From Psychrobacter sp. 5A.1 (lineage in GTDB: Bacteria; Pseudomonadota; Gammaproteobacteria; Pseudomonadales; Moraxellaceae): a DNA stretch of 64,000 bases. Below the pieces are notes generated by a model. The model saw nothing but the letters and a program-made list of their open reading frames with translations. It ran no database searches and was not told the DNA's origin. Positions 10,273 through 19,064 of this stretch are shown here, one piece after another. The position numbers and the translations under genes were made by a program. The first letter of the stretch is position 1. Every line of letters begins with the position of its first letter. Location of the stretch: the NCBI RefSeq assembly GCF_030407455.1, contig NZ_JASDDJ010000006.1:24262-88261 (forward strand), given 5' to 3'.

Positions 10273-10320
10273 AGGTCTGTTGAACATTTTAGAAATGGTG
10301 ATAAAAATGAGGACACACCT
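10273..10320. repeat. 48-bp chimeric A/B micro-element
   Basis: The left end AGGTCTGTTGAACATT matches family B; the middle AAATGGTGATAAAAATGAG matches the inside of family A; the right end GAGGACACACCT matches the A terminus. TA lies on both sides (10271-10272, 10321-10322). It sits directly after the receptor stop codon, between two cotranscribed genes. Confidence 0.75.
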
Positions 10321-10324
10321 TAGA

Positions 10325-12409
10325 TTAGAACTGATACGTTAAAGACGTTTTGATATTACGGCCCATTTCAAAGTCAGTATAGGTATCATCGACAGAGTTA
10401 CGTGACGTATGGCTTGCATAAGTCTCGTCAAAGATATTGTATACCCCGAGCGTGGCTTTTAAGCCCTCGATTTGGGTTGGCGTGTAGCTCATAAAGATAT
10501 CATGGACGTCATAGTTTGGTTTTTCATTGTCATCACCAGCGGTGTTGGGCGTCACAGAGGCGACATAAGTACTGCGCCAGCCAAGCTCGGTGGTGTTGGT
10601 TGGTGCATACCCAAGATTGATCATGTATTTGTCACCAGACTCAGAGCCACTGCCACTGACCGAAGAGAGGTTATAACCAGTGTCTTCGCCCTTGCTACGA
10701 GCACGGGCATAGCTTAGACCCATATTAAAGTTATCCGTACGATAGTCGGCTGACAGCTCTACCCCTTTGATCTTATAATCTTCGTCTTTATTAATGACAC
10801 CCTGACAACTGCCACTCAACTGTCCAGTCGCACAGTCTAAACCTGTTCTATTTTTACCAGCGCGTACAAACTCAATATAGTTTTCGATATTGGTTTCAAA
10901 GTATTTACCACTTAATCTTAAAGAATCATCCGCCATCGTCAGACCACGCAGAGTGGTGGCAATCCCAACTTCCGCATTGTCACCCTCTTCGACTTTTAGG
11001 TCCTTGTTTATATACGTATCAGTGCCGTTGCTATTAAAGATTGTTTGGCTGAGATCTGGACCGTTAAATAACTGAGTGTAGCTCGCAAATAATTGGGTGC
11101 GCGGTGCAATTTCATAGCTGGCAGCCAATGCGCCAACGACATTGTCATAAGTCTTGCCAGCCGATACATATTCAGGAGATTCGTAACGATCATAACGGAT
11201 ACCTGGCGTTAGGCTAAGCTTGCCCATTTGCCATTGATCTTCTAGATAGACTGACGTATTGGTCGCCTCATCGCTACTTGCATTGCCAAAGTCTCGCGTC
11301 ATCTCAGACTCTTTTTTGTAATGCTCAACACCAGCGATAAATTTATGCGTCCCTGTAATTCCATCGATGATACTGCTATCAATCACACTGGTGTTTTGTA
11401 CTTTGCCGCCTGTGGTTTTGACCTCTGCATCAAACTCAAACCCAGCTTTGCCATCAGAATTACGCAAAATCTGCGTGCTGGTCTGATACACATTGGCATC
11501 TACATTGAGCAATTGATTGGCAGGGCCATAAGTGTAATCCAGCGCATAAGTGTCGCGTGTTACTTCCTGCGGGATGATTGGGTTCCAGCTATCAGGACCT
11601 GGACTTGCTGGAAAATCTGGACGTAATGGGAATTTTCCTTTGTTTTCGGTACGGCTAAAGCTAGCGCCCACATGATGGTCACTACCGACATAAGCACCCG
11701 CTTTCAATAAAATATTTTCGCCTTTGCTGTCTTCGGTTTGAATATTGCGACCATGACCATCTTCACCTGCACTGGCATCGCGCTTACCATAATAAGCAAG
11801 CAGGTCAATATCTTCTGTTGGTGCACCATAAACGGTGGCCGAGGTCAAAAGCTCATCATTATTGCTGGCATAGCCTGCATGGATTTTGGCACCTATTTTT
11901 TGACCTGGCTTGAGTAAATCGGCGGCATCGACTGTCTCAAAAGCAACCGCACCACCGATGGCGTCATTGCCTAGCATCACCGAATTATTACCAACCGATA
12001 CCTCTGCTTGTTTTAGCAGATCTGGATCAATGGTGACGTCACCCATATGATAGAACAACGCGCCTTCTTGACGTGCGCCATCAATCGTTACTTTTAGATT
12101 GGTATCATCAAGTCCACGCACACGTATACGTTGATTGACCGATGACGTACCACCCACACTGACGCCTGGCACAACGTCTAGAAAATCACTCAAATGGCTC
12201 GCTTGTGCAGCTGGGGTATAGTCATCTATATAGACAGATTCTTCTTGCACATTGTCCCGTACCGAGCTATTGGCTGTCACGGTAATGGTCTGCAACGTCG
12301 TATTTGGCATGTCTGCTGCCGTAGCAGCACTGGCAGCTTGCGTCCACAATACGGCTGCGACACCCATAGACAATACCGTCAATTGACTAGATAACTTTAC
12401 TTCACGCAT
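10325..12409 (-). CDS. TonB-dependent outer-membrane receptor
   Basis: A 694-residue gated porin for iron chelates or haem. Signal peptide, then a TonB-box-like TLQTITVTA, a plug domain (SDFLDVVPGVSV, RIRVRGLDDTNLKVTIDGA), a 22-strand barrel and a terminal aromatic residue (SLTYQF). The plug resembles the haemoglobin/transferrin/lactoferrin receptor family, but the ligand cannot be fixed from the sequence. One extracellular-loop cysteine pair is present (GLDCATGQLSGSC). A very good Fur-box match lies upstream at 12553. The PepSY protein follows, and tonB-exbBD lies close by. Confidence 0.9.
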   Translation of the reverse strand: MREVKLSSQLTVLSMGVAAVLWTQAASAATAADMPNTTLQTITVTANSSVRDNVQEESVYIDDYTPAAQASHLSDFLDVVPGVSVGGTSSVNQRIRVRGLDDTNLKVTIDGARQEGALFYHMGDVTIDPDLLKQAEVSVGNNSVMLGNDAIGGAVAFETVDAADLLKPGQKIGAKIHAGYASNNDELLTSATVYGAPTEDIDLLAYYGKRDASAGEDGHGRNIQTEDSKGENILLKAGAYVGSDHHVGASFSRTENKGKFPLRPDFPASPGPDSWNPIIPQEVTRDTYALDYTYGPANQLLNVDANVYQTSTQILRNSDGKAGFEFDAEVKTTGGKVQNTSVIDSSIIDGITGTHKFIAGVEHYKKESEMTRDFGNASSDEATNTSVYLEDQWQMGKLSLTPGIRYDRYESPEYVSAGKTYDNVVGALAASYEIAPRTQLFASYTQLFNGPDLSQTIFNSNGTDTYINKDLKVEEGDNAEVGIATTLRGLTMADDSLRLSGKYFETNIENYIEFVRAGKNRTGLDCATGQLSGSCQGVINKDEDYKIKGVELSADYRTDNFNMGLSYARARSKGEDTGYNLSSVSGSGSESGDKYMINLGYAPTNTTELGWRSTYVASVTPNTAGDDNEKPNYDVHDIFMSYTPTQIEGLKATLGVYNIFDETYASHTSRNSVDDTYTDFEMGRNIKTSLTYQF

Positions 12410-12552
12410 AACACACTCACTTTATTTACTATCAGAAATTAGAATTTTTAGAATGATGTTAAAAAGCTGTCGCTCCACAACTTTTTAAGTATTTTCCCTT
12501 AAGACATTTGATCCTTTAACCTATTCGAGCCAATTATACGAATAATAATGTT

Positions 12553-12571
12553 AATGATAATTATTATCGTT
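12553..12571 (-). promoter_or_regulatory. Fur box upstream of the TonB receptor
   Basis: AATGATAATTATTATCGTT is a near-perfect dyad matching the 19-bp Fur consensus. It lies about 145 bases upstream of the receptor start codon, in an AT-rich segment expected to hold the promoter. Confidence 0.8.
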
Positions 12572-12771
12572 AAAATAACGACAGGCATGATAACGAAGTA
12601 TTAACAATTTGGCAATAATTAATATAAGGAATTCGTGCCCCAGTATGGGCAAAGGCATCGGTAATAGTGAAAATATGCTCTGATACCATTAAGACGGCCT
12701 ACATAGGCCTTCAAATAAAGGCAAGCGGTTCTCTATTTCTAAGCCGAGTGACTATCGATGACGCTTATCCC

Positions 12772-12802
12772 TTGTTTTTTTTGTACTACTGTACTAGAAT
12801 AC
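12772..12802 (+). promoter_or_regulatory. trpR promoter with overlapping TrpR-type operator
   Basis: A sigma-70-like promoter reads TTGTTT (12772-12777), 17-base spacer, TAGAAT (12795-12800). The operator-like sequence TGTACTACTGTACTAGAATA begins at 12782, covering the spacer and the -10 element. It closely resembles E. coli TrpR operators (GTACTAGTTAACTAGTAC; the mtr site TGTACTCGTGTACTGGTACA). trpR starts 60 bases downstream, which suggests autoregulation. Confidence 0.75.
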
Positions 12803-12860
12803 TGAAACAAGCCAAGCGTTTGAGCAGCTTGCCTACTTTCTTTGTTTAAGATTAACTATT

Positions 12861-13136
12861 ATGAATACCAATCCTTATCACAGCTTACTGACACACTTGG
12901 CAAACTGTAGTGACAGCGCAGATATCGAAAAGCTGCTCAGTGCACTGCTGACGGATAAAGAACAGCACGACATTGCCAATCGTATTCGTATATTTGACTT
13001 GCTGGATCGCGGCACCACGCAACGTGACATCTCTGAGCAGCTAGGCGTTGGTATCGCCACTGTCTCACGCGGTGCCAAGGCCATGCAAAGCCATAATCTT
13101 AGCGCATTACTGGCGACTCACAGAAAGCATTCTTGA
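12861..13136 (+). CDS. trpR: TrpR family repressor
   Basis: A 91-residue all-helical DNA-binding protein. The TrpR/YerC pattern is present: LLSALLTDKEQHDIANRIRI, then a helix-turn-helix TQRDISEQLGVGIATVSRGA. E. coli TrpR is 108 residues and binds operators when loaded with tryptophan. It lies directly upstream of trpE and trpG, and an operator-like sequence overlaps its own promoter. Together these support a true tryptophan repressor rather than a YerC-like paralogue. Start at ATG 12861; no strong Shine-Dalgarno. Confidence 0.87.
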   Translation: MNTNPYHSLLTHLANCSDSADIEKLLSALLTDKEQHDIANRIRIFDLLDRGTTQRDISEQLGVGIATVSRGAKAMQSHNLSALLATHRKHS

Positions 13137-13199
13137 ACCAATAATTGCGCTTCTCTTACTTATTAATCGACACACATTTGATGAATTTCGGACTTTGTT

Positions 13200-14618
13200 A
13201 TGACATCCACGACTCGTATACAGACCACGCCTGCTCCTATCGATATTCCGAGTAAACCACAACGTATCAAACTCACGCAAGATATTGATTTTTTCGCATT
13301 ATTCAAACGTATCGAAAGCGCTTTTGACACCTGTTATTTACTCGAATCTTTAGGCGAAGACAGCCATATCTCACGCCATCATGCGATAGGTTTTGATCCT
13401 GTCACGACCATCGCCGCATTAGATCGCAACACGCTTGCGATTACCGATAATAAAACCGCTGAAACCAGCCACTATCAAACCGACAACCCTTATCAGTTGC
13501 TCCGCACCATAACACCGCAGCATGTCATTGCCCGCGATCAAAGCGGTGGTCTCGTCGGTTATTTGGGTTATGACTGCGTGAACTTCTTTGAGCCAAGTCT
13601 TAATGCAAAGGCCAGCGACGACTTTGAACCATTCAAATTTGGCGTGTATCTAGATGGATTGACCCTAGATAAAATGACGGGTGAGATTTTCTATTTTTAT
13701 TACCCAACCGCGCAGCAAACAAACCGCATCGAGCAAATCAAGGCCCTACTTGATGAGTCAACGCCTAGTTATGAAGCGCCTAAAGTTGAGTTTTTAGGTG
13801 ATGGTATGAGCCAAGAAGAGCATGCCAATGTCGTCATGCAAGTTAAAGAAGACATCATCGCTGGTCGTATCTTTCAGTGCGAAGTAGGCTTTAAGTCTAA
13901 GTATCGCATTACCGGTGACAAGATGCCCATTTATGAAAAACTGCGCGCCGTCAATCCCTCGCCGCACATGTATTTTATGAAATTTGCGCAGCAGTGCATC
14001 ATTGGCGCTTCTCCTGAGCTGCTATTCCGCTTGCGTCAAGGTGAAATGGAAACTTATCCACTCGCAGGAACTGCCAAGCGCGGTGCCGATGTGATCGAAG
14101 ATCGCAAACTTGCCCGCGCACTACTCAACGATGAGAAAGAAATTGCCGAGCATAATATGCTGGTTGACTTGCATCGCAACGATATTGGCCGTGTGGCACG
14201 ATTTGGTACGGTAAAAGTCCGTAGCTTAATGGATATCAAACGTTTCTCACACGTGCAGCATATCTCCTCTGAAATCGTCGGTATCTTGCATCCTAATGAG
14301 GATATGTTTAGTGCCCTTGCCAGCAATTTCCCTGCTGGTACTCTATCAGGCGCACCTAAAGTAGAAGCCATCAAAGTGATTAATGAGCTAGAGCCAGATG
14401 GTCGCGGTGCTTATGGCGGTGCATTAGGGTCGTTTAATTTCAATGGTGATTGTATCTTTGCTATTCCTATTCGCAGTCTCTTTATCAGTGGCGAGTCTGC
14501 CTACTCCCAGACTTGCGGCGGCAACGTTTACGACTCCAATCCAGCCGATGAATACTTAGAGATTCAGCGTAAACTGTCTGCGATGAAAGTCGTATTAGAC
14601 AGCTTTATGCAGTCGTAA
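13200..14618 (+). CDS. trpE: Anthranilate synthase component I
   Basis: Converts chorismate and ammonia (supplied by TrpG) to anthranilate, the first step of tryptophan synthesis. The feedback-inhibition motif LLES is at 47-50, PLAGTAKRG at about 287-295, DLHRNDIGRVA at 323-333 and FPAGTLSGAPKVEA at 377-390. The glutamine-relay region reads IFQCEVGFKSKY, not the usual enterobacterial IFQVVLS, which resembles shorter TrpE forms. At 472 residues it is shorter than the usual 500-520. A PabB alternative is disfavoured by LLES and the trpR neighbour. Confidence 0.88.
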   Translation: MTSTTRIQTTPAPIDIPSKPQRIKLTQDIDFFALFKRIESAFDTCYLLESLGEDSHISRHHAIGFDPVTTIAALDRNTLAITDNKTAETSHYQTDNPYQLLRTITPQHVIARDQSGGLVGYLGYDCVNFFEPSLNAKASDDFEPFKFGVYLDGLTLDKMTGEIFYFYYPTAQQTNRIEQIKALLDESTPSYEAPKVEFLGDGMSQEEHANVVMQVKEDIIAGRIFQCEVGFKSKYRITGDKMPIYEKLRAVNPSPHMYFMKFAQQCIIGASPELLFRLRQGEMETYPLAGTAKRGADVIEDRKLARALLNDEKEIAEHNMLVDLHRNDIGRVARFGTVKVRSLMDIKRFSHVQHISSEIVGILHPNEDMFSALASNFPAGTLSGAPKVEAIKVINELEPDGRGAYGGALGSFNFNGDCIFAIPIRSLFISGESAYSQTCGGNVYDSNPADEYLEIQRKLSAMKVVLDSFMQS

Positions 14619-14690
14619 TTCGTACCAGCCGTAATCCGTACATTGACCATATTTTACCTAGCACTATTTTTACAGAAGAGTTTATGACCC

Positions 14691-15338
14691 ATGAATGTTT
14701 TAATTATCGACAACTACGACTCGTTTACCTTTAATCTCTACCAATATGTGGGCGAGATTTTGCAAACCTTAGACAGTGAGACAGAAGCCAGCGTCATCGT
14801 TAAACGCAACAACGAAATCACGCTAGCAGAAGTGCAAGCGATGAATCTTGATAGAATCATCATTTCACCTGGCCCGGGCTCCCCTGATGACCCGACGTAC
14901 TTTGGTATCTGTAGCGAGGTCATCGAGACACTGGGCAAAACTGTGCCACTACTGGGTGTTTGCTTGGGTATGCAGGGCATCGCCCATGTGTTCGGCGGTG
15001 ACGTGGTACGTGCCAGCGTACCGATGCATGGCAAGGTCTCATCGATTCGTCATGATGGTGCTGGTATTTATCAAGGTCTGCCACAAGAGCTTGAGATTAT
15101 GCGCTATCACTCACTGGTCGTAAAAGCCGATACCATCCCAAGCTGCCTCACGATTACCTCCGTGGTCGCCAATGACAGTGGTACTGAGTTGAGCTTTGCT
15201 GAATCAGCATTGACTGGTGATGAGATTATGGGATTGGCTCACAAAGACTATCCGATTCAAGGTGTCCAGTTCCATCCTGAGTCGTTTGCCACTGAAGGCG
15301 CTAAGCGATTGCTGAGTAACTTCTTGCTGCAGGTATAG
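14691..15338 (+). CDS. trpG: Anthranilate synthase component II (glutamine amidotransferase)
   Basis: Class I glutamine amidotransferase that supplies ammonia to TrpE. It starts LIIDNYDSFTFNLYQYVGE, has the oxyanion motif SPGPGSPDD (59-67), the nucleophile Cys91 in GVCLGMQG, and His195/Glu197 in FHPESFATEG. It is a stand-alone subunit with no fused TrpD. It could also serve a PabB, as in organisms with amphibolic TrpG/PabA. It lies 72 bp after trpE and 6 bp before the next gene. Confidence 0.9.
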   Translation: MNVLIIDNYDSFTFNLYQYVGEILQTLDSETEASVIVKRNNEITLAEVQAMNLDRIIISPGPGSPDDPTYFGICSEVIETLGKTVPLLGVCLGMQGIAHVFGGDVVRASVPMHGKVSSIRHDGAGIYQGLPQELEIMRYHSLVVKADTIPSCLTITSVVANDSGTELSFAESALTGDEIMGLAHKDYPIQGVQFHPESFATEGAKRLLSNFLLQV

Positions 15339-15344
15339 AGTGAT

Positions 15345-16100
15345 ATGTCTATTTCTATGTCTGCTTCAAGCCTAAATAAAGCCAGCTTACTCAGGCGTAC
15401 TATGTTGCTCTCGAGCTTAATGCTAGTGACTGCTGTCAGCTTGGCTGTGGAACCTGTACAGGCAAACTTTATATTAGGCATGGACATCCAAGGTCAACGT
15501 TTGAATCTCTATAGAGATTGCGAAGAAGGCAGCGTGACTTGCGATAATATGTTGTTGGTTGCTCCAAATTTAGGACGACTCTTGCAAACAAAACAGGTGG
15601 GCAAGAGACTCGATAACACGCCTTATGCTGTCAAGCGTTATGCGGCCAGAACCAAGCACAGTGTGTGTAAAGATGGCGTGACTCCTTGTAGATTTCAGGG
15701 TTATGCCTTTGAAGGGGAAGATGTTTACGGATTTATAGACCCATCAAATAATGAGTTATACATCACCAGTAACGGGACAACGGATGGCGACACTTTACCC
15801 TACATAGAAAATGCCAATTACCTGCCATTAACATTACAAGCTGGGCTAATTGATACTATCTACGAAACGTCTGATCAAGAATTAAACAGTGGCTATAATG
15901 ACACACGACAGGAAGTCAGACGCCTATATGGCGCAAAAATGGCAGCTGATTTAAAACAAGAACAAATACAATGGATAAAACAGCGCTCAAAGAACTGCGG
16001 GGCTGATGCATCACACCAGCCAAGAACCCAAGCGGAAAAAGTGTGCTTTATTCAGCAAAATGACCTGCGAGAACGAGATTGGTTTTTGTGGATTGATTAA
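15345..16100 (+). CDS. Exported protein with LprI-type (DUF1311) C-terminal domain
   Basis: A 251-residue protein with an N-terminal signal-like segment (about 17-40), an unrecognised Cys-containing middle domain, and a C-terminal LprI/DUF1311 pattern: IYETSDQELNSGYN, then LKQEQIQWIKQRSKNC and FIQQNDLRERDW. LprI domains occur in lysozyme-inhibitor-type lipoproteins, but no lipobox is evident here. It starts 6 bp after trpG, so it is transcribed with the tryptophan genes although no metabolic link is visible. Followed by a terminator at 16285. Confidence 0.75.
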   Translation: MSISMSASSLNKASLLRRTMLLSSLMLVTAVSLAVEPVQANFILGMDIQGQRLNLYRDCEEGSVTCDNMLLVAPNLGRLLQTKQVGKRLDNTPYAVKRYAARTKHSVCKDGVTPCRFQGYAFEGEDVYGFIDPSNNELYITSNGTTDGDTLPYIENANYLPLTLQAGLIDTIYETSDQELNSGYNDTRQEVRRLYGAKMAADLKQEQIQWIKQRSKNCGADASHQPRTQAEKVCFIQQNDLRERDWFLWID

Positions 16101-16398
16101 CAGAGACTATATAAATAAAAAAGTGATGCGAACACAAATATGATATAAGTTAATGATTCGATATTGTTTAGGTTATTTAGCAAACGCTAGCCATTTTTTA
16201 GCCATTTAAATAACTATTGATGAAATTTAGCATACGCCCTAGTAGCGACTTCTTATCGTTTGGTGATAGACTCAAGTAACAAACAAAAGACAGCCTTTCA
16301 TCAGGTTGTCTTTTCTTATTTCAGTATTGCTCGGAGAGATTGTATCAATAGCAATCTTACAAAACCTTGTGTCACTTAGATCGTAAGAAGAAAACAGT
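16101..16398 (+). other. Intergenic segment with a decayed A repeat and a terminator
   Basis: Holds a heavily decayed family A copy (about 16150-16239; words TTTAGCCATTT and ACGCCC before TA) and the hairpin at 16285-16314. No gene was seen. Confidence 0.5.
16285..16314 (+). terminator. Terminator downstream of the LprI-domain gene
   Basis: AAAAGACAGCCT / AGGTTGTCTTTT stem with a TTTCATC-like loop and a following T-rich run. It ends the trpR-trpE-trpG-LprI unit. Confidence 0.8.
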
Positions 16399-17352
16399 AT
16401 GGCAAACATCGACAACGGAATGACGACGCACTCACATCAATCATGGCTAGGCACCATTCAAATCATCACGGCAGCCGTTTGCTGGGGTACGTTGGGTATA
16501 TTCTCGACCTACCTCAACCAAATTGGCTTTAGTGGTTGGCAAGTAACCATATTACGCATTGTCACGGCGGCCTTTATTATATTAGCCATGCTACCAACAC
16601 TGTGGCCACACCTCATCAAATTGCAGCCAAAGCAATGGCTTGGACTGGCGATGCAGTCTTTGATAGGCGTACTTGGTATGTCGGTTTGCTATTTTTTTGC
16701 GGTCAGTTACGTCGGTGCTGGCCCTGCGGTTGCCTTGCTCTATACCGCACCTGTGTTTAGCTTATTATTTTCAAAATTCTTACTCAGCGAATCCATTACT
16801 CGCCAATCAGTATTGCTGGCATTAATGGCCGTGTTTGGTGTGGGGCTAACGATGTTAGGCGAGCAAGCGACAATCAACTGGGGGATTTTACTCGGGCTAT
16901 CCGCAGGAATGTGCTACTCGTTATATGGCGTATTGGGCAAGCGCGCCATGCATTACGCTCACCCTGCCCCTCTGGTATTTTTTACCTCTATTATCATTAG
17001 TGCAGCCGTGCTACTACTCTTGCCTGAGACCTATAACACTTATGATCAGCTACTAGATCTTCCCTTAATGACTTGGGGGTATGTTTTAGGATTGTCACTG
17101 CTGGGAACCGTCGTGCCGTTTGGGCTATATATGAAGGCGTTAGAAAAGCTGCCTGCCACTCGTGCATCAGTTTTTACCATTTTTGAACCATTGACTGCGA
17201 TTGCGCTTGCGATGCTGTTATTGCATCAATCCTTGTCTTGGATTCAGTATTTGGGTGTGGCGCTTATCTTACTGGCAGCTTTATTAAACGCTGTATTAAA
17301 TGGTACCGCCACTCGCGTACCTCGCTGGTTAAAACAACGACAAAAAATATAG
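16399..17352 (+). CDS. EamA/DMT family transporter
   Basis: A 317-residue inner-membrane protein with about ten hydrophobic helices arranged as two EamA repeats. Each begins with a typical segment (AVCWGTLGIFSTYL; LSAGMCYSLYGVLGKRAM). Family members export amino acids or metabolites; the substrate is unknown here. It has its own position between two terminators, so it is likely monocistronic. The basic C-terminus (RVPRWLKQRQKI) is consistent with a cytosolic tail. Confidence 0.9.
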   Translation: MANIDNGMTTHSHQSWLGTIQIITAAVCWGTLGIFSTYLNQIGFSGWQVTILRIVTAAFIILAMLPTLWPHLIKLQPKQWLGLAMQSLIGVLGMSVCYFFAVSYVGAGPAVALLYTAPVFSLLFSKFLLSESITRQSVLLALMAVFGVGLTMLGEQATINWGILLGLSAGMCYSLYGVLGKRAMHYAHPAPLVFFTSIIISAAVLLLLPETYNTYDQLLDLPLMTWGYVLGLSLLGTVVPFGLYMKALEKLPATRASVFTIFEPLTAIALAMLLLHQSLSWIQYLGVALILLAALLNAVLNGTATRVPRWLKQRQKI

Positions 17353-17398
17353 TTTACTGTCTATTTATTTGAAATACATCCTACCTATTTCAAATAAA

Positions 17399-17434
17399 AA
17401 AAGCCCCAACCATGACCGCATGATTGGGGCTTTG
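17399..17434. terminator. Bidirectional terminator
   Basis: AAAGCCCCAACCAT ... ATGATTGGGGCTTT stem between the convergent EamA and ABC-ATPase genes. Almost the same hairpin recurs at 28692-28724. Confidence 0.9.
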
Positions 17435-17466
17435 TTGTTTCATCGCTTACGCAAAAACAGACATTT

Positions 17467-18210
17467 TTACTGCTCAATACGTTGCAAAAATGCCTGTGTA
17501 CGCGGATGCTCTGATAGTTCGAACATTTGCTTAGGGCTTCCTTCTTCGACCACATGACCATCTTCGATTAAGACAACATGGTCCGCCACGTCACGAGCAA
17601 ATTTAATCTCATGAGTGACGACGACCATCGTCCAGCCTTCAGATGCCAGTTGTTTCATAGTGCCCAATACATCTTGCACCAGCTCTGGGTCAAGCGCGGA
17701 TGTTGGCTCATCAAACAGTAGCAATGACGGTTCGATAGCCAGCGCACGGGCAATGCCAATACGCTGCTGCTGACCACCAGACAGCTGAAACGGATACAGA
17801 TCGGCTTTGTCCGACAGCCCTACTTTCTCCAGTAGTGCCAAGGCCTGCTCGCGTGCCTGAGCTTTACTTTGCCCCTGTACGACCGTAGGCCCAAGCATCA
17901 AGTTTTCAATCGCTGTCTTGTGCGGAAACAAGTTATAAGACTGAAACACCATGCCTGACTTACGTTGCAACGCCAGCAAGGTTTTTTTCTTAGGCTTGGT
18001 CGCAAAGTCAACTGTCAAGCTACCATCATCAAAAGCAATCACGCCTTGATCAGGAATCTCCAGCGCATTGAGACAACGCAAAAAGGTGGTTTTACCCGAT
18101 CCTGAAGGCCCTAATATTACGACTACTTTGCCTTTATTGATGGTCAAGTCGATGCCTTTGAGCACCTGATTGCCACCGAAAGCTTTGTGAATATTAGTGA
18201 CTTTGATCAT
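17467..18210 (-). CDS. Polar amino-acid ABC transporter ATP-binding protein (cystine type)
   Basis: ATPase of an importer. Walker A LGPSGSGKTTFLR (about 33-45), Q-loop GMVFQSYNLFPH, signature LSGGQQQRIGIARAL and Walker B LLLFDEPTSALD are all intact. The length of 247 residues is normal for the HisP/GlnQ/YecC group. Last gene of an SBP-permease-ATPase set, 110 bp after the permease. The substrate is inferred from the binding protein. Confidence 0.93.
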   Translation of the reverse strand: MIKVTNIHKAFGGNQVLKGIDLTINKGKVVVILGPSGSGKTTFLRCLNALEIPDQGVIAFDDGSLTVDFATKPKKKTLLALQRKSGMVFQSYNLFPHKTAIENLMLGPTVVQGQSKAQAREQALALLEKVGLSDKADLYPFQLSGGQQQRIGIARALAIEPSLLLFDEPTSALDPELVQDVLGTMKQLASEGWTMVVVTHEIKFARDVADHVVLIEDGHVVEEGSPKQMFELSEHPRTQAFLQRIEQ

Positions 18211-18320
18211 AAAAATTCCTGTTGTACTGGTCTCTATTTGCGACTGTTTATTCTAAAGGGCTTATATTACTAATGGCTGTGCGGCTAACAATTACGCAAT
18301 CATCACTGAGTAACCACCAT

Positions 18321-19064
18321 TTATTTTGCCACGTAACGATCGAGCCTAGTTTCAAGCTTGCCTTGGATAAAGGTCAAGAACAGACAGATACCCCAGTAAA
18401 TAATCGCCGCTTCTGTATACACCAGCATAAACTCATAGTTACGAGCCGTGATGATCTGCGCTTGTTTGAATAGCTCAGTGACCAGTACCAATGAAGCAAG
18501 TGAGGTATCTTTTACCAAACTAATGAAGGTATTAGACAACGGCGGCACCGACACTCTAAGCGCCTGCGGTAAAATCACATGGCGGAAGGTCTGTAGATAT
18601 GTCAGACCAACCGTTGAGCCTGCTTCCCACTGTCCTTTTGGAATCGACAAAATCGAGGCACGCACTGTCTCCGATGCATACGCACCGATGTTCAATGAGA
18701 ATGCAATAATCGCTGAGGGAAAGGGATCAAGCTTCACCCCGATACTTGGCAAACCATAGAAAATAATGAATAGCTGAACCAACATCGGTGTACCGCGAAT
18801 CGCGGACACATAAATACGAGCCAGCCGATAGATTACTTCATGGAACCAAGTGGCACGCGGGACGATACGAATCAATGCCACTGTCAGTGCAATGGCCATA
18901 CCAATCGCAAATGAGATCAATGCCAGCGGTATCGAATAATAGATACCGCCTTTGAGCATTGGCCAAAACGATGAAATGACAATCTGCGCTCGATCAGGAC
19001 TCATAAATGGCAATACTGCCAATAAGTCCGCGAACCATGATGTAGACATTACAGAAGCTGACAT
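18321..19064 (-). CDS. Polar amino-acid ABC transporter permease (cystine type)
   Basis: HisM/GlnP-type permease with about five membrane helices and the EAA-loop segment [19 protein letters not shown] ... VILPQALR. Its ATG overlaps the stop codon of the binding-protein gene by one base (TAATG), which indicates translational coupling. A second in-frame ATG (MSTSWF) lies five codons later and could also be used. Confidence 0.93.
   Translation of the reverse strand: MSASVMSTSWFADLLAVLPFMSPDRAQIVISSFWPMLKGGIYYSIPLALISFAIGMAIALTVALIRIVPRATWFHEVIYRLARIYVSAIRGTPMLVQLFIIFYGLPSIGVKLDPFPSAIIAFSLNIGAYASETVRASILSIPKGQWEAGSTVGLTYLQTFRHVILPQALRVSVPPLSNTFISLVKDTSLASLVLVTELFKQAQIITARNYEFMLVYTEAAIIYWGICLFLTFIQGKLETRLDRYVAK

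Noticed and set aside
12667..12849. 60-codon frame upstream of trpR
   Set aside because: It runs through the promoter/operator and leader region, lacks a ribosome binding site and a leader with Trp codons, so it is not a trpL-like attenuator.
12690..12860. Considered as a riboswitch or T-box leader before trpR
   Set aside because: No conserved T-box or aptamer features; the short leader is better explained by the overlapping promoter and operator.
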